Source: Elgaria multicarinata webbii
Taxonomy: Eukaryota > Chordata > Lepidosauria > Squamata > Anguidae
Direction of reading: 5' to 3'
Assembly (NCBI RefSeq): GCF_023053635.1
Contig: NC_086187.1
Coordinates: 28,310,501-28,374,500 of the forward strand
Length of the DNA: 64,000 bases
Part shown: positions 55,465 to 64,000 of the stretch, one piece after another
How positions within the stretch are numbered: position 1 is the stretch's first letter
Layout: every line of letters starts with the position of its first letter
Translations under genes and position numbers: made by a program
Notes under the pieces: generated by a model
What the model was told of the DNA's origin: nothing
Databases searched by the model: none
The model's input: the letters and a program-made list of their open reading frames with translations, nothing else

Positions 55465-56045
55465 TTAGTGTGGTGTGATGTTGGGACTGGTCCAAGCATC
55501 ATGGAGGGCCTTAACACTGAATCTGGGTCTGATTCTGAATCAGAGAAGGATGATTTAGACTGCAGTATTGTGGTGGAAACCTCAAGGCCGGGGAACCTGG
55601 CACAGCCTGGCTCTGCAGCCGATTACTTGACATTGGGGAGTGTATCTTCAGATCTGTCCCAGTGACAAGATAAGGCATCATGTCACACACCTGATTCATT
55701 GCCCCAAATGGTGGAGTAGAGGGCGTAGGGTGTCTCCCCAAGGGGAGACATCAAATCAAGAGGGAGGGGCAGTGGTCCCCTCTGCGGCATTCTTTGAATT
55801 TACGAGCTAAAAGTTCAGCTTGGGAACGGTGCTCAGAAGAGGGTGTTAACTAGGCCTGCCCTGGTATTTAAAGTAGGCCCTAGCTAACCGAACCTGGCAG
55901 AGATCAACATCTTTTCTTTCTGTCTTTTCTTTTTTCTTTTGTACATTTCTTTTCCTCGGTTTTACAATGTATGTTTTAAACTTTGTAAGGCTGCCTTGAG
56001 GCCCAGTATTGGGCAAAAGGTGGGATACAAATATATATAATAATA
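55465..56045 (+). mobile_element. Probable LTR-type retroelement fossil in ATF7IP2 intron 2
   Basis: The plus strand from about 55501 reads an acidic stretch (ESGSDSESEKDDLD) followed by VVETSRPGNLAQP, the trace shared with 46.5 kb. Further on, a TATA-like 'ctggtatttaaagtaggccc' and a retroelement tail ('aaaggtgggatacaaatata') follow. Family and exact ends are unknown, and it is clearly old and broken. Confidence 0.4.
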
Positions 56046-56574
56046 ATAGCAAACATCTAAATTAATGCAAAGTCATGGTACGTGACAGTTGGAGTACAGT
56101 TATTATCCCTCTCTTGTCTTGGCCTTCCTAAAAGTCAAGCTCACAGTCTGCTGAGCTGTCCTATACCTGAGGCAGGTTAGTCTCACAATCTAATTTCTTC
56201 CACACTTGCTGTGAAGAAGCCAATGGTTCGGGGCATATCAGTATAACCTGATCTATGGAAATAAAAGACTGAATGCAAAAAGGGCTTCTCTGGTTAAATC
56301 GCCTGAGGAGCTAGGTAGCTTAGCTGGTTACGGTTGATAGCCTAGGCCTGGGAAAGCCCATCTTCAGGTCCCTACTTTTAATATTTTAATCCTTGCATAT
56401 TGTTGTATAGGGACTTTAAGGAGATGGCAGGGGGACACCTCCTTCCACCATATAATCAAACAGAGTCAGTGGTGAATGCTGTGTTTGTGCAGGCTCACAA
56501 CCGTAGCCAGTGCCTGTTTTTCAGGTAGCAGTTCAGAAGTGTAAGCATGCAAGACTTCTTGAGCCTTTTTAGAT

Positions 56575-56672
56575 GCAATTTCTAGAGGGTAGCTGTGTTA
56601 GTCCATTGCAGGAAAAGCAACAGAGATGGCCCCTTGAAGCCTAACACATTTATTCTGTCAAAAGCTTTCATA
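56575..56672 (-). repeat. Interspersed repeat ('gtagctgtgttagtccattg')
   Basis: 'gagggtagctgtgttagtcc' and 'aaagctttcataagct' are the inverted 3' part of a common amniote repeat. Related pieces occur at 58.31-58.47 and 63.65-63.75 kb. Confidence 0.5.
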
Positions 56673-56679
56673 AGCTTTT

Positions 56680-56799
56680 ATATTATGGTTTTATACTGTT
56701 GTTTTATACTTTGAATGGTTTTAATTTTTGTGAACCGCCCAGAGAGCTCCGGCTATTGGGCGGTATAGAAATGTAATAAATAAATAAATAAATAAATGG
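56680..56799 (+). mobile_element. L2-like LINE tail (type 1)
   Basis: 'ttttgtgaaccgcccagagag', 'ctattgggcggtatagaaatg' and (AATA)n. It is close to the tail at 13.82 kb. Confidence 0.9.
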
Positions 56800-56954
56800 A
56801 CTGTAGTTCCTCTGATGTGTGGAGCATTAAGAGTATTTTTAGATGTAGTTAACTTAAATGACTGTCCCAGAGAGGCTGCAGTCTGAATATTGTAATTAAT
56901 TTTCACTTAACACCCCACCCCACCCTCCCACACACACCCTTGTTCAAGTAACTC

Positions 56955-57178
56955 GTGGAGGATAAAGCTATCAGTGGCTACCAGTCATAATGGTCACACC
57001 TTGCTTCTAGTATGAGAGGCAGCATGCCTCTTTGACAGTTACTGGAGAACGCAGGTGGGAAGATGATATTGCTCTCGTGTCCTACTTGTGGGTTCCCGCA
57101 GCAGGTGTTTGGCCACTGTGATTAGAATGCTGCATTAGGCAGGCCTTTGGTCTGATCCAGCATGACTCTTAGGGTCTC
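56955..57178 (+). mobile_element. CR1 LINE 3' region, lineage B, diverged
   Basis: 'ggataaagctatcagtggct', 'ggtgtttggccactgtgat' and 'ggtctgatccagcatgactc' fit the lineage with many changes, suggesting greater age. Confidence 0.75.
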
Positions 57179-57656
57179 AAGTGGCTGGTGTGAAGTTTCA
57201 AATCCCCAACTGTATTGCTGAATAGTGGCAACTTGCAATTCTTCCATCCCAGTGCTTCACCCCAAGGGTGAGTGTGATGCTAGTTTTTTGGGGGGTGGGA
57301 AACACTGTACAGTTCATTTAAGCACCTGAATTACTAAAATGCATAACTTTGGACTCCTGGCAATTCTACATTCAGGTTCTGAAATCACAGTGCTATTACA
57401 GGCCCTGATCATTTCATGGAAACTAGCAAACTGCAGACTTTATTTGGGTGCTTCTTGCAAACTGCACTAAATCTTGGGGGTGGGGGGAGGCAAAGAGATG
57501 TTGTTGTTTTAAGAGACATCTGATGTTAAAAATCTTTTAAAGCTTTCTCAAAAGCTGGAGGGGAAACTTTAGTTCAGTACTGATACGGCTTCACTAAAAT
57601 GTGTTGCTGATGTTTTCTAAATCCCTTGGTGAAATGTCTTTTTGCCTTTTTCAAAG

Positions 57657-57778
57657 ATGATAGTCTGAGGAAAAGGAGAGTTTCAGAAAGTAGTGAAGAT
57701 GCCCTTTCCAAACGCATCAAATCATCTGGCAAAGAATGTGATACAAGCTTAGATAAAAGACAATCTGGTTTGGGAAAG
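57657..57778 (+). CDS. ATF7IP2: ATF7IP2 coding exon 3 (basic nuclear-localisation stretch)
   Basis: The 122-base exon follows a pyrimidine-rich acceptor (cctttttcaaag) and ends GGAAAG|GTAAGT. It joins exon 2 in phase (1+2 bases make a GAT codon) and yields about 41 residues, including RKRRVSESSED, SKRIKSSGK and DKRQSGLGK. This matches the human ATF7IP2 segment with KKRMFSENEE followed by KRMKTSE. The two basic clusters resemble a bipartite nuclear localisation signal. It leads directly into the coiled-coil exons. Identity is secure from the ordered match over three consecutive exons. Confidence 0.93.
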
Positions 57779-59250
57779 GTAAGTTGCTTTGCCTGGTGAA
57801 AAAGAGAGAAAAAACCTTACTTTTTAGTATGACACCATAGTTGTCTGATCGAGCAATGTGGTGTTGCTGATGCATTTGCTGTAGGTGGCAGTAATTAAAG
57901 CATTAAAGTGGGACTGAGAATGGTGTGTGGGATTTGTAGTGATCTGGTCATTGCAAGTCAATCTCTGGCTTGTCAGAAGTGGCATTGAAATGTCTTTGTA
58001 GTTTGAGTTGTTCATTTCAGATTTGCATAACTATTGCTGTTTTTGTCTTGATAGCTTGCTTCAAGCCCTCTTGGGGCTGGAAAAGTCTAAAGGTAATGCT
58101 GCATGTTGCAGTGCTGTTGCTATGTGAATTGTGGGGCCAGGAATCTGCCACCAAACTAGATTTTGGTGTGATTCCCAACCCTGGGTCTTTGGGTTGTAGT
58201 TGTGGGTGTGGACTGCTCCTTGAATTTCTGGTCCACTCCATTCTAAAGCCTCAAGATTGTTGTAAAACATTTTACTTTTTAAAAGTAAATCTATTATGGC
58301 ATCTGGTCCAGGAACTAATAAGAACGTGGGTGAGCTTTACAATACATTTATTATGGCATAAGCTTTAACAAATTAATCCAAGGAAGACTGATGCTTATAA
58401 TCTTTTAGTCTTTAAGGTGCTCCAAGACTTGTTGTGCTTGCTGCAACTGACTGTCACTTCTACTGAAGTAGAAAGTGTTGGTCATGTCTTCATGATCTGA
58501 ATGCACCCATTGCTAAAATGCTCTGGTAGGGCTGAAGAAGAAAGAATTTGGAGCGCTACAGTCAGCATTGTGAGGATTCCTTTTCTTCCCCCCTCCCCCT
58601 GCCTTGGACGTGCTAATTTATTTCTGTGGAGGGAACAGCTGTGTACACTCAACCCTTTACATGTGTGGAGCTGCCCCAGAAGTCAGAGGAAAAGAGCATC
58701 TACTTGTGCAGAAGTCTTGCACATGGCCAGTGTGATTCTGGGCAATTTGAACCACAGATTCTCTTGCCATTTCAAAAATGGTTTTCCATGAAGCTCAGAA
58801 AGATAGTTACCTTTCAGGAAGTGCAAGATCAAAAAACGTTTAGGGGTGCCTGAAGTTCAGTTGCACAGCTCCTTGGAACCTATGTTGAATGCACATGGAG
58901 CTTTGATTTGGAGTAAGCAACAGAAGGAGTGGTAAGAACATATAGAATAGTGTTGAAACAACTAGAAAATGTACCAATAAGAGAGACCATATCCCATGTT
59001 GGAATTGTATTACAGTTACAAGTGCAGCACTGAGTATAAGAGGCCTGAAGGATACAGAATGAATGTGGAAAACAGAAAGCAAAAAAAGTCTAGTGTGATT
59101 GCAGTGCAAAAAGCACAGTGCTTCAAATTTTATTAATTTGCTCAAAGTGAGGGGTTTGACATTTTCTGCTGCTGAGTACGATCTCCATATGTGAATTGTC
59201 ACGAGCTTCTCGATTTAAATATGCATGGTTGTGTATTTTCCTCGTTGTAG
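57779..59250 (+). other. ATF7IP2: ATF7IP2 intron 3
   Basis: No extra exon is seen. A copy of an unnamed amniote-type interspersed repeat (with 'ttagtctttaaggtgct') lies at about 58310-58470. The rest appears unique. Confidence 0.55.
58310..58472 (+). repeat. Interspersed repeat ('tagtctttaaggtgctccaag')
   Basis: 'ttatggcataagctttaac' and 'tagtctttaaggtgctccaa' followed by 'tgcttgctgcaactgactg' match the family at 56.58 and 63.65 kb. Confidence 0.5.
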
Positions 59251-59382
59251 GTCAGGTCTTTTATTCAAAATCGGATGGATACTTCGATGGGAAAATTGGA
59301 TCACCAACTCCAACATTTACATGAAAGAATTGATCGCACCCAATGCCTACGAAAGCATGAAGGAATTGCTATTAAAATTGTA
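59251..59382 (+). CDS. ATF7IP2: ATF7IP2 coding exon 4 (SETDB1-binding coiled coil, first half)
   Basis: The 132-base exon (44 codons, phase 0 at both ends) lies between acceptor ttcctcgttgtag and donor GTA|GTAAGC. Its product starts VRSFIQNRMD and continues with heptad-like LDHQLQHLHERIDRTQ and the conserved block RTQCLRKHEGIA. Human ATF7IP2 has KTQCRNKHEAIA at this point. In ATF7IP and ATF7IP2 this coiled-coil region contacts SETDB1, so this exon carries the core binding function. Confidence 0.94.
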
Positions 59383-59499
59383 GTAAGCAGTGATCCGTTT
59401 ACAGCATTGTATGTCATTCATTGTGCATTAATATGTTAAATAATAGTCCACAAGCATGCACGTATGGGTATGGAGGCTTTATTAGAGCCTAGTAATCCT

Positions 59500-59830
59500 C
59501 CCATGTGATTTCTCCAGGCCTGGCTGTGGGGGTTGGCATCATCAGATCTATGCCAAGGCCCACATGCAAGCAGAGGCCTACTGATGGCCCCCAGAGCCCC
59601 CTGGTTGAGCTGCTGCTGCCACCTGCTCACATACGCTCTCCGAAGAAGCAGTGGCAGGAGCCAGGAGGAGGAGCCTATTGTCCATATTGGCGTCTTTTGG
59701 GGCAGTGGTGTGGATTGGGCCCAGAAGGAGAGGGCTAGCAAATGGGTAATGGTGAGAGCAGCAAGGAGGTGGGTCCCACTGAGGGCATCTTGTCAAGGGC
59801 CTCTGTAAAATTTGGAGCCAGTACTGTATC
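59500..59830 (+). repeat. Unnamed dispersed repeat family X, copy D (most diverged)
   Basis: It shares 'gcagaggcctactgatgg', a 'ccacctgctcacatacgct' segment, the AGGAGGAGGAG run, and the closing 'cccactgagggcatcttgtcaagggcc' type end with the other copies. It lies inside ATF7IP2 intron 4. A (CT)n tract follows at 59838-59859. Confidence 0.5.
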
Positions 59831-59887
59831 TGCATCCTTCTCTCTCTCTCTCTCTCTCTGTTGTTTATATATGTATGAATTACATAG

Positions 59888-59992
59888 ATATAATAATAAT
59901 AATATATTTATTTATTTATTTATTTATTTGTTACGCACCTCTCCCTCCAGATTGAGGCGGGGTACAACACAGATAGATATCCATGGGCCCAT
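59888..59992 (-). mobile_element. L2-like LINE tail (type 2)
   Basis: (AAT)n and (TTTA)n, then 'gttacgcacctctccctcc' and 'attgaggcggggtacaacac'. Tail only. Confidence 0.85.
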
Positions 59993-60427
59993 GCATTGGG
60001 CCACAAATCATAAGTCATAGGGATCTCGCTGTTGGCTACTGTTTGAACAGTTACGGTAATGTAACCTATGGTGTGCAAATTTTGGATCAGCCTATAGGCC
60101 AGTATTTTAAAAGTGGTTGCCTGTGTTGCCATTGGCTGGACTGCGGTGTTCTCATAGGGGGGTCGGCATGCATGTGAGCTTAGTAGAAATTTAAACAATC
60201 AAGCTTAATAGAGAGCCCAAACATTTACGTCCTGCATGCGAGGCTGCCCTTAAAGACCATTTGGATGCAACAGCCCACCTTCAGGCCAGAACTAGCCACT
60301 GCACCCATCACCTTACCACCAAGAGATCATCACTACTTGCTGGCTGGCTCCCAACAGCTTTGAAAATCCCTAAATAGTCTTACACCAAGAGAAGAGATGG
60401 CAGTGTTGGGTAGACATTGAGTCTAGC

Positions 60428-60548
60428 AGGGGTGGACAACCTGGTGTCCTTCCGACCATAAATCCCAAGCAGCAAGGCCAATGATCAGGGATTCTGGGAA
60501 TTGCAGCCATAAACATCAGGAGGGCACCAGGTTGCCTGTCCCTGGCCT
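60428..60548. repeat. Foldback element family P, copy 5
   Basis: 'gacaacctggtgtccttcc' faces 'ggagggcaccaggttgcc'; the inner 'gggattctgggaattgcag' is typical. Confidence 0.75.
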
Positions 60549-60811
60549 AAGGGCTGGGTAGCTGTGGGAAGAGAATTCAGAGTGTGCTTTGCTTCAGGGA
60601 AGCAGGATTTTGAGCAGTGGAATTAAAATACCTGTGGAACAGTGGAGGGGATGGTCCTGGAGCATAGAAAGCGAAGGACCAGCGCAGGGCCTGGGGAGAA
60701 GAGAGACCCTACAAGGAAGGCAACTGAATTGCACCTACTTTATCTTTGCTCCTCCTTGTCTGAAGCCCTTCTGGTGTCTGTTTCAAACAGGTTCTTTCTC
60801 TTTTCTTGCAG

Positions 60812-60883
60812 AAGAGAATCTCTAGGCTTGACAGACGCATTAATGCTGTGATAACATTTCAGAATGCAGGCTTATCCAAGAAG
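60812..60883 (+). CDS. ATF7IP2: ATF7IP2 coding exon 5 (coiled coil, second half)
   Basis: A 72-base exon (24 codons, phase 0) follows a strong polypyrimidine acceptor (ctcttttcttgcag) and ends AAGAAG|GTAAGG. The product, KRISRLDRRINAVITFQ and seven further residues, continues the coiled coil of exon 4. It matches human AKIAKLQRRIKTVLLFQ. Hydrophobic residues at I, L, I, V and F follow heptad spacing. Confidence 0.92.
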
Positions 60884-61571
60884 GTAAGGCATCATCTGCT
60901 ACAGCACTCTTATTATTGTGGTATGAAATGTTGATGGTGCTGTCAAAGGCCTCAGCAGCTATTAGTATCCTGTTGCTTCTGATCCCACCATATATAGAGG
61001 GGGGGTCTTACGTGGCCTCTCCTACCTGGCCCCAGAACTGGGGGCGGAGTGCAGGGGGGAGGGGAGATTGTGTGGATCCAGCTTACGTGCCTAGGTCCTG
61101 CCCAGACTTTATATGCAACATGTAGATACGATAAACTCATTGGGGTAGAAGGCACTCCCAACCCATCGGGCCTGCAGAAGAATGACATGGGAAGCACGTG
61201 GAAATGCAGGGTCGGGAGGTTTTTGTTTTTAACTTGGGGTTCAATATCACAGGCTCCTGGTGGAATAGAAAATGTATTTTAACCTGAGTTTTTAAGCATT
61301 TCGTTCCTGTTGACCATCCACCCAGCTCCTGTGTTGCCTAAGCCTACGACACTCTACCCTGAGATCCAGCAAAAACTTGTCAGGCTCCACCATCTAACCA
61401 GCGTAAACCCAACCATAGCACCACCTTCTGTCCCAGCTAAGCTTCTGCCCACCAGTCTGCTTTGTTTGCTTTTTTAAAAGACAAAATCGCAAGTTGTCAG
61501 TCTGGCTTTATTATTTCTCGTTGGTTGTGTAACAGCATGATGCATGACTTCTTCTGTGTCTTTCTCCCCAG
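60884..61571 (+). other. ATF7IP2: ATF7IP2 intron 5
   Basis: About 690 bases of unique-looking DNA between the GTAAGG donor and the cccag acceptor. No repeat or further exon is recognised. Confidence 0.6.
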
Positions 61572-61696
61572 GTCAAGTGTCCAGGAGCAGACTCACAAAA
61601 TAAAATATTAAATTGCACCACGCCTCTGCCTGGCGATGCAAATGTCAAGGCGACACCATCAAATACCAGTGAAGCTCTTTCTAAAGGCACTGAAAC
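61572..61696 (+). CDS. ATF7IP2: ATF7IP2 coding exon 6 (linker)
   Basis: The 125-base exon (acceptor ctttctccccag, donor GAAAC|GTAAGT) keeps the reading frame from exon 5 and leaves two bases for the next codon. It encodes about 41 polar residues such as VKCPGADSQNKILNCTT and TPSNTSEALSKGTE, with no known domain. It corresponds to the unstructured linker between the coiled coil and the C-terminal fibronectin III region. Assignment rests on splice signals, phase and position rather than on strong similarity. Confidence 0.85.
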
Positions 61697-63324
61697 GTAA
61701 GTGACAAATGGCGGCAGCAGACCTCGGTCCAGTGACCAGCTGTTTGGTTGCTGCTGCTGCTTCCCCAGGCAAGCATCCAGTCATGGGAAGCAAGGTTATG
61801 TGACCCTCTATAGTCCCTGCAGGCAGTGGTCTGTTTACCCCAGAGCAGGGGCGGGCAAGGTGGTGCCCTGAAGGCACCAGTGCACCCCCAGATAACTTCC
61901 TTGGTGCCCGTCAAGGTGACCTGCCCCTCCCACTTCAAAAAAGAAAGAAAAACTGCTGTCTTCTCAGTTACAGAATTCCACATCCTAGTGTCATGGATTT
62001 TAAGAGAATAGTTAATTTTTAGCTTGAATGCAATTGCTAAGAAGGAGACTTGTTTTCCCTCAAAGCAAAACAAGGTATCTTTTTTATGAAATGCCAAGTA
62101 CTTTACTTTGAGTGCTCCCGTGGGTAGAAAGGCAATGGATATTTCAATAAATAATAAAACAAATGAATAAGTGAAGGGCAACTCTAAATGCTTAATGATA
62201 CATCATTAAGAATTTGGCGATGTGAATAAGCAGAAATAATGATTGTATAAAGGGAAGACACAAGCAGGTTCACAATGAATTTTGGATAACTTATACTGGA
62301 ATAATGGCCAAGATGACCTTAATAATAATAATAATAAATTTATTTCTTACCCGCCTCTCCCTTTTAATGATATCTATGAAGGTAATACTAAATTAAAGAC
62401 TTGGGTCATAGAATTGTTTGAGTAATGAAGAGCTGTAAAACTAATATTCCGGGGGGGGGGGGGGTGTATTAGTTTTTTCTTGTCAGTTAATGAGCAGGGG
62501 GGAAATCATATAAAGGTATAAATATTTTTTAAAAGCTTGATCTGTAGATGCCTAGAAAAGTTTATACCCTTAGGGTTAATTAGTAAATTTTGAGTTGTAT
62601 TTTCAAATATAGAATTCAGAATTAATCTTATCTAGCCTGCAATATATATATATGATTAATGGTGAAATCCTATCCTGATGCTCATAAGCTCTGCATTTTC
62701 ACTGGATGGGGTTCTGTGGAGAGGGAGGGAAGGAGACTGGGGAGGCCTGGGAATGCTACGTTAACTGGCCTCTCCAGCCCCCTCCCCACCCACAGAAATG
62801 CCCCCTTCATCGCCCCTCGAAGCAGCACTTGCTGCCGTTGTTTCTGCACCGGCTGCGAGGGGGAGGGGAGCACAGATTCCTAGATCCAAGGTCAAAGCGT
62901 TGCCTCTGACCTTGGATCCAGGAATCCAAAATGCCCATATTTGGGAAATACTCTTCCCTGTTAAACTAAGATGTAGAAATCGTTAGACTGTTCTCCTTTA
63001 TAATAATAATAATAATATTTTAAACTTTAGACAATGTGTTGCATTTTGATGTTATGCTTAATTCAGACTTTATTTTTGTTGATGCAAAGATTTTCCCCTG
63101 ACTAATTATTGTTTATACAAAACCAAACTTGTGTTGTTAATATATTTTACAAATGAGAGGTGATTTCTAAATGGTATGACAATACCCATCTAAGTGTAAA
63201 ATGAATTATAGGGAAAGCAGGTGTTTATAAAACAAGAATTTGGGTATGTTAAATGGGGAGAGATCAGGCTGGTTTACAATAAATTATTATAATTACTTTA
63301 TCATCATTATTGCTTTTTTATCAG
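61697..63324 (+). other. ATF7IP2: ATF7IP2 intron 6
   Basis: It contains a type-2 LINE tail at 62325-62366 (inverted 'cttacccgcctctccctttt'), a G run of 15-17 bases at 62449-62465 and (ATA)n near 63001-63016. The rest is AT-rich and unique. No additional exon is seen. Confidence 0.6.
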
Positions 63325-63392
63325 ATTTGATGACATTGTTTGCATTGATCTGGTGAACAAAAATTCAGGTGTGGAAGCTGTGAATGCTACAG
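63325..63392 (+). CDS. ATF7IP2: ATF7IP2 coding exon 7 (candidate SUMO-interacting motif)
   Basis: The 68-base exon follows acceptor tgcttttttatcag and ends ACAG|GTACAG. It completes the split codon from exon 6 (AC+A) and encodes FDDIVCIDLVNKNSGVEA and a few more residues. The hydrophobic core IVCIDLV with flanking Asp residues resembles the SUMO-interacting motif that ATF7IP carries as a V-I-D-L-T type core after its coiled coil. The following exons, including the fibronectin III domain, lie off the right edge. Visible coding sequence totals 395 codons plus one base. Confidence 0.85.
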
Positions 63393-63488
63393 GTACAGAG
63401 AACTAAAACTTGCATTTTTATATTTTAAAAGACACATTTCAACAGGATGTGCAAAATAAAACTTAAATATTTTGCTTACAGCTGTTTT

Positions 63489-63524
<36 letters not shown>

Positions 63525-64000
63525 AATAAAACAAGTGCATAACTGGAGGATACCTAAATGTGCTGGGGTGAGCACTGGGTGAGCAAACTAGTCACTAGCA
63601 TGTTTTCATTCAAGGGGCACAGTGCATCTTTAAGTCTTTACTTTCTTCACTGCAAAGTTGAAACAACAAGAATCTGATGGAACTTTATTATGGCATAACC
63701 TTTCATGGACATTATGCACTTCATCAGATGCATGAAGTGTTAACCTCCGATTTGTAGATTTATATATACATGCTGATACATGCTGGGCATGGAGGATATG
63801 TAAACCATGTGGTCAAAAGGAATTGAAATGCAGAAAGTACAGACAGTGACAGTTACCTTAACTGGCCACTGACAAAATGTTGTTGGGTGATTACACAAAC
63901 TTCATTGTGTAGAAATGCAGTTGAATCTGTTAATGAACAGCAAATCTGAGGGATATTGTGATTGGACCTATCCGCTCTTCCTCTCTTTGTCTCATTTCTT
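63393..64000 (+). other. ATF7IP2: ATF7IP2 intron 7, running off the right edge
   Basis: It contains (TC)15 at 63495-63524 and an inverted copy of the 'ttatgccataataaag' repeat at about 63650-63755. The next exon lies outside the window. Confidence 0.6.

Larger units (their letters stand above)
55202..57656 (+). other. ATF7IP2: ATF7IP2 intron 2
   Basis: The intron contains an LTR-like fossil region, a LINE tail with AATAAATAAATA end, a repeat copy near 56575-56670 and a CR1 3' end. The remaining unique DNA at 55240-55460 and 57176-57656 shows no additional exon that I can support. Confidence 0.6.
59383..60811 (+). other. ATF7IP2: ATF7IP2 intron 4
   Basis: It contains the family X copy at 59.5 kb, a LINE tail, a foldback element and otherwise unique DNA (60180-60425 and 60550-60780). 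I see no further exon. Confidence 0.6.

Noticed and set aside
63393-63406. Extending exon 7 to the stop at 63404 as a terminal exon
   Set aside because: ACAG|GTACAG is an acceptable donor, and the known family protein is much longer, with a fibronectin III domain still to come.

Overview
The window looks like nuclear DNA from a squamate reptile (lizard or snake). The evidence is vertebrate-type split genes, many CR1 and L2-like LINE tails, tRNA-derived SINEs of squamate type, short palindromic elements containing the motif for 'actacaactcccat', and abundant (ATT)n and (AATA)n tracts that follow LINE 3' ends. All family assignments were made by eye from remembered sequences; no alignment was run.

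Two host genes are present, arranged head to head. On the minus strand, 8672-9094 is the first coding exon of GRIN2A (NMDA receptor subunit GluN2A): signal peptide plus the start of the amino-terminal domain. Everything left of 8671 is its next intron. A large CpG- and G-rich block at about 10.7-13.5 kb is the likely promoter and 5' UTR region. On the plus strand, a CpG-rich promoter at about 52.5-53.2 kb feeds ATF7IP2 (MCAF2, a SETDB1 partner in H3K9 methylation). It has a non-coding first exon ending at 53162 and six coding exons between 54535 and 63392 whose splice phases all agree. The 3' part of ATF7IP2 lies beyond the right edge. As I recall it, human 16p13 has the same order and orientation.

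Between the genes (about 13.5-52.4 kb) I see no host exon. The space is filled by interspersed repeats: two CR1 lineages, three L2-like LINE tail types, two SINE families, foldback/MITE elements, one hAT-Charlie-like element with a near-perfect 8-bp target duplication, several LTR-like fossils, and at least three repeat families I cannot name. Just upstream of the ATF7IP2 promoter is a three-unit array of alternating large and small hairpins (51.48-52.14 kb).

The points most worth a second look are: the GluN2A zinc-ligand position His44 reads Gln here; ATF7IP2 keeps an ARKT histone-H3K9-like motif; the hairpin array carries repeated splice-donor-like borders beside a promoter; and several repeat families lack a name. 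I found no new defence, toxin or biosynthetic system.
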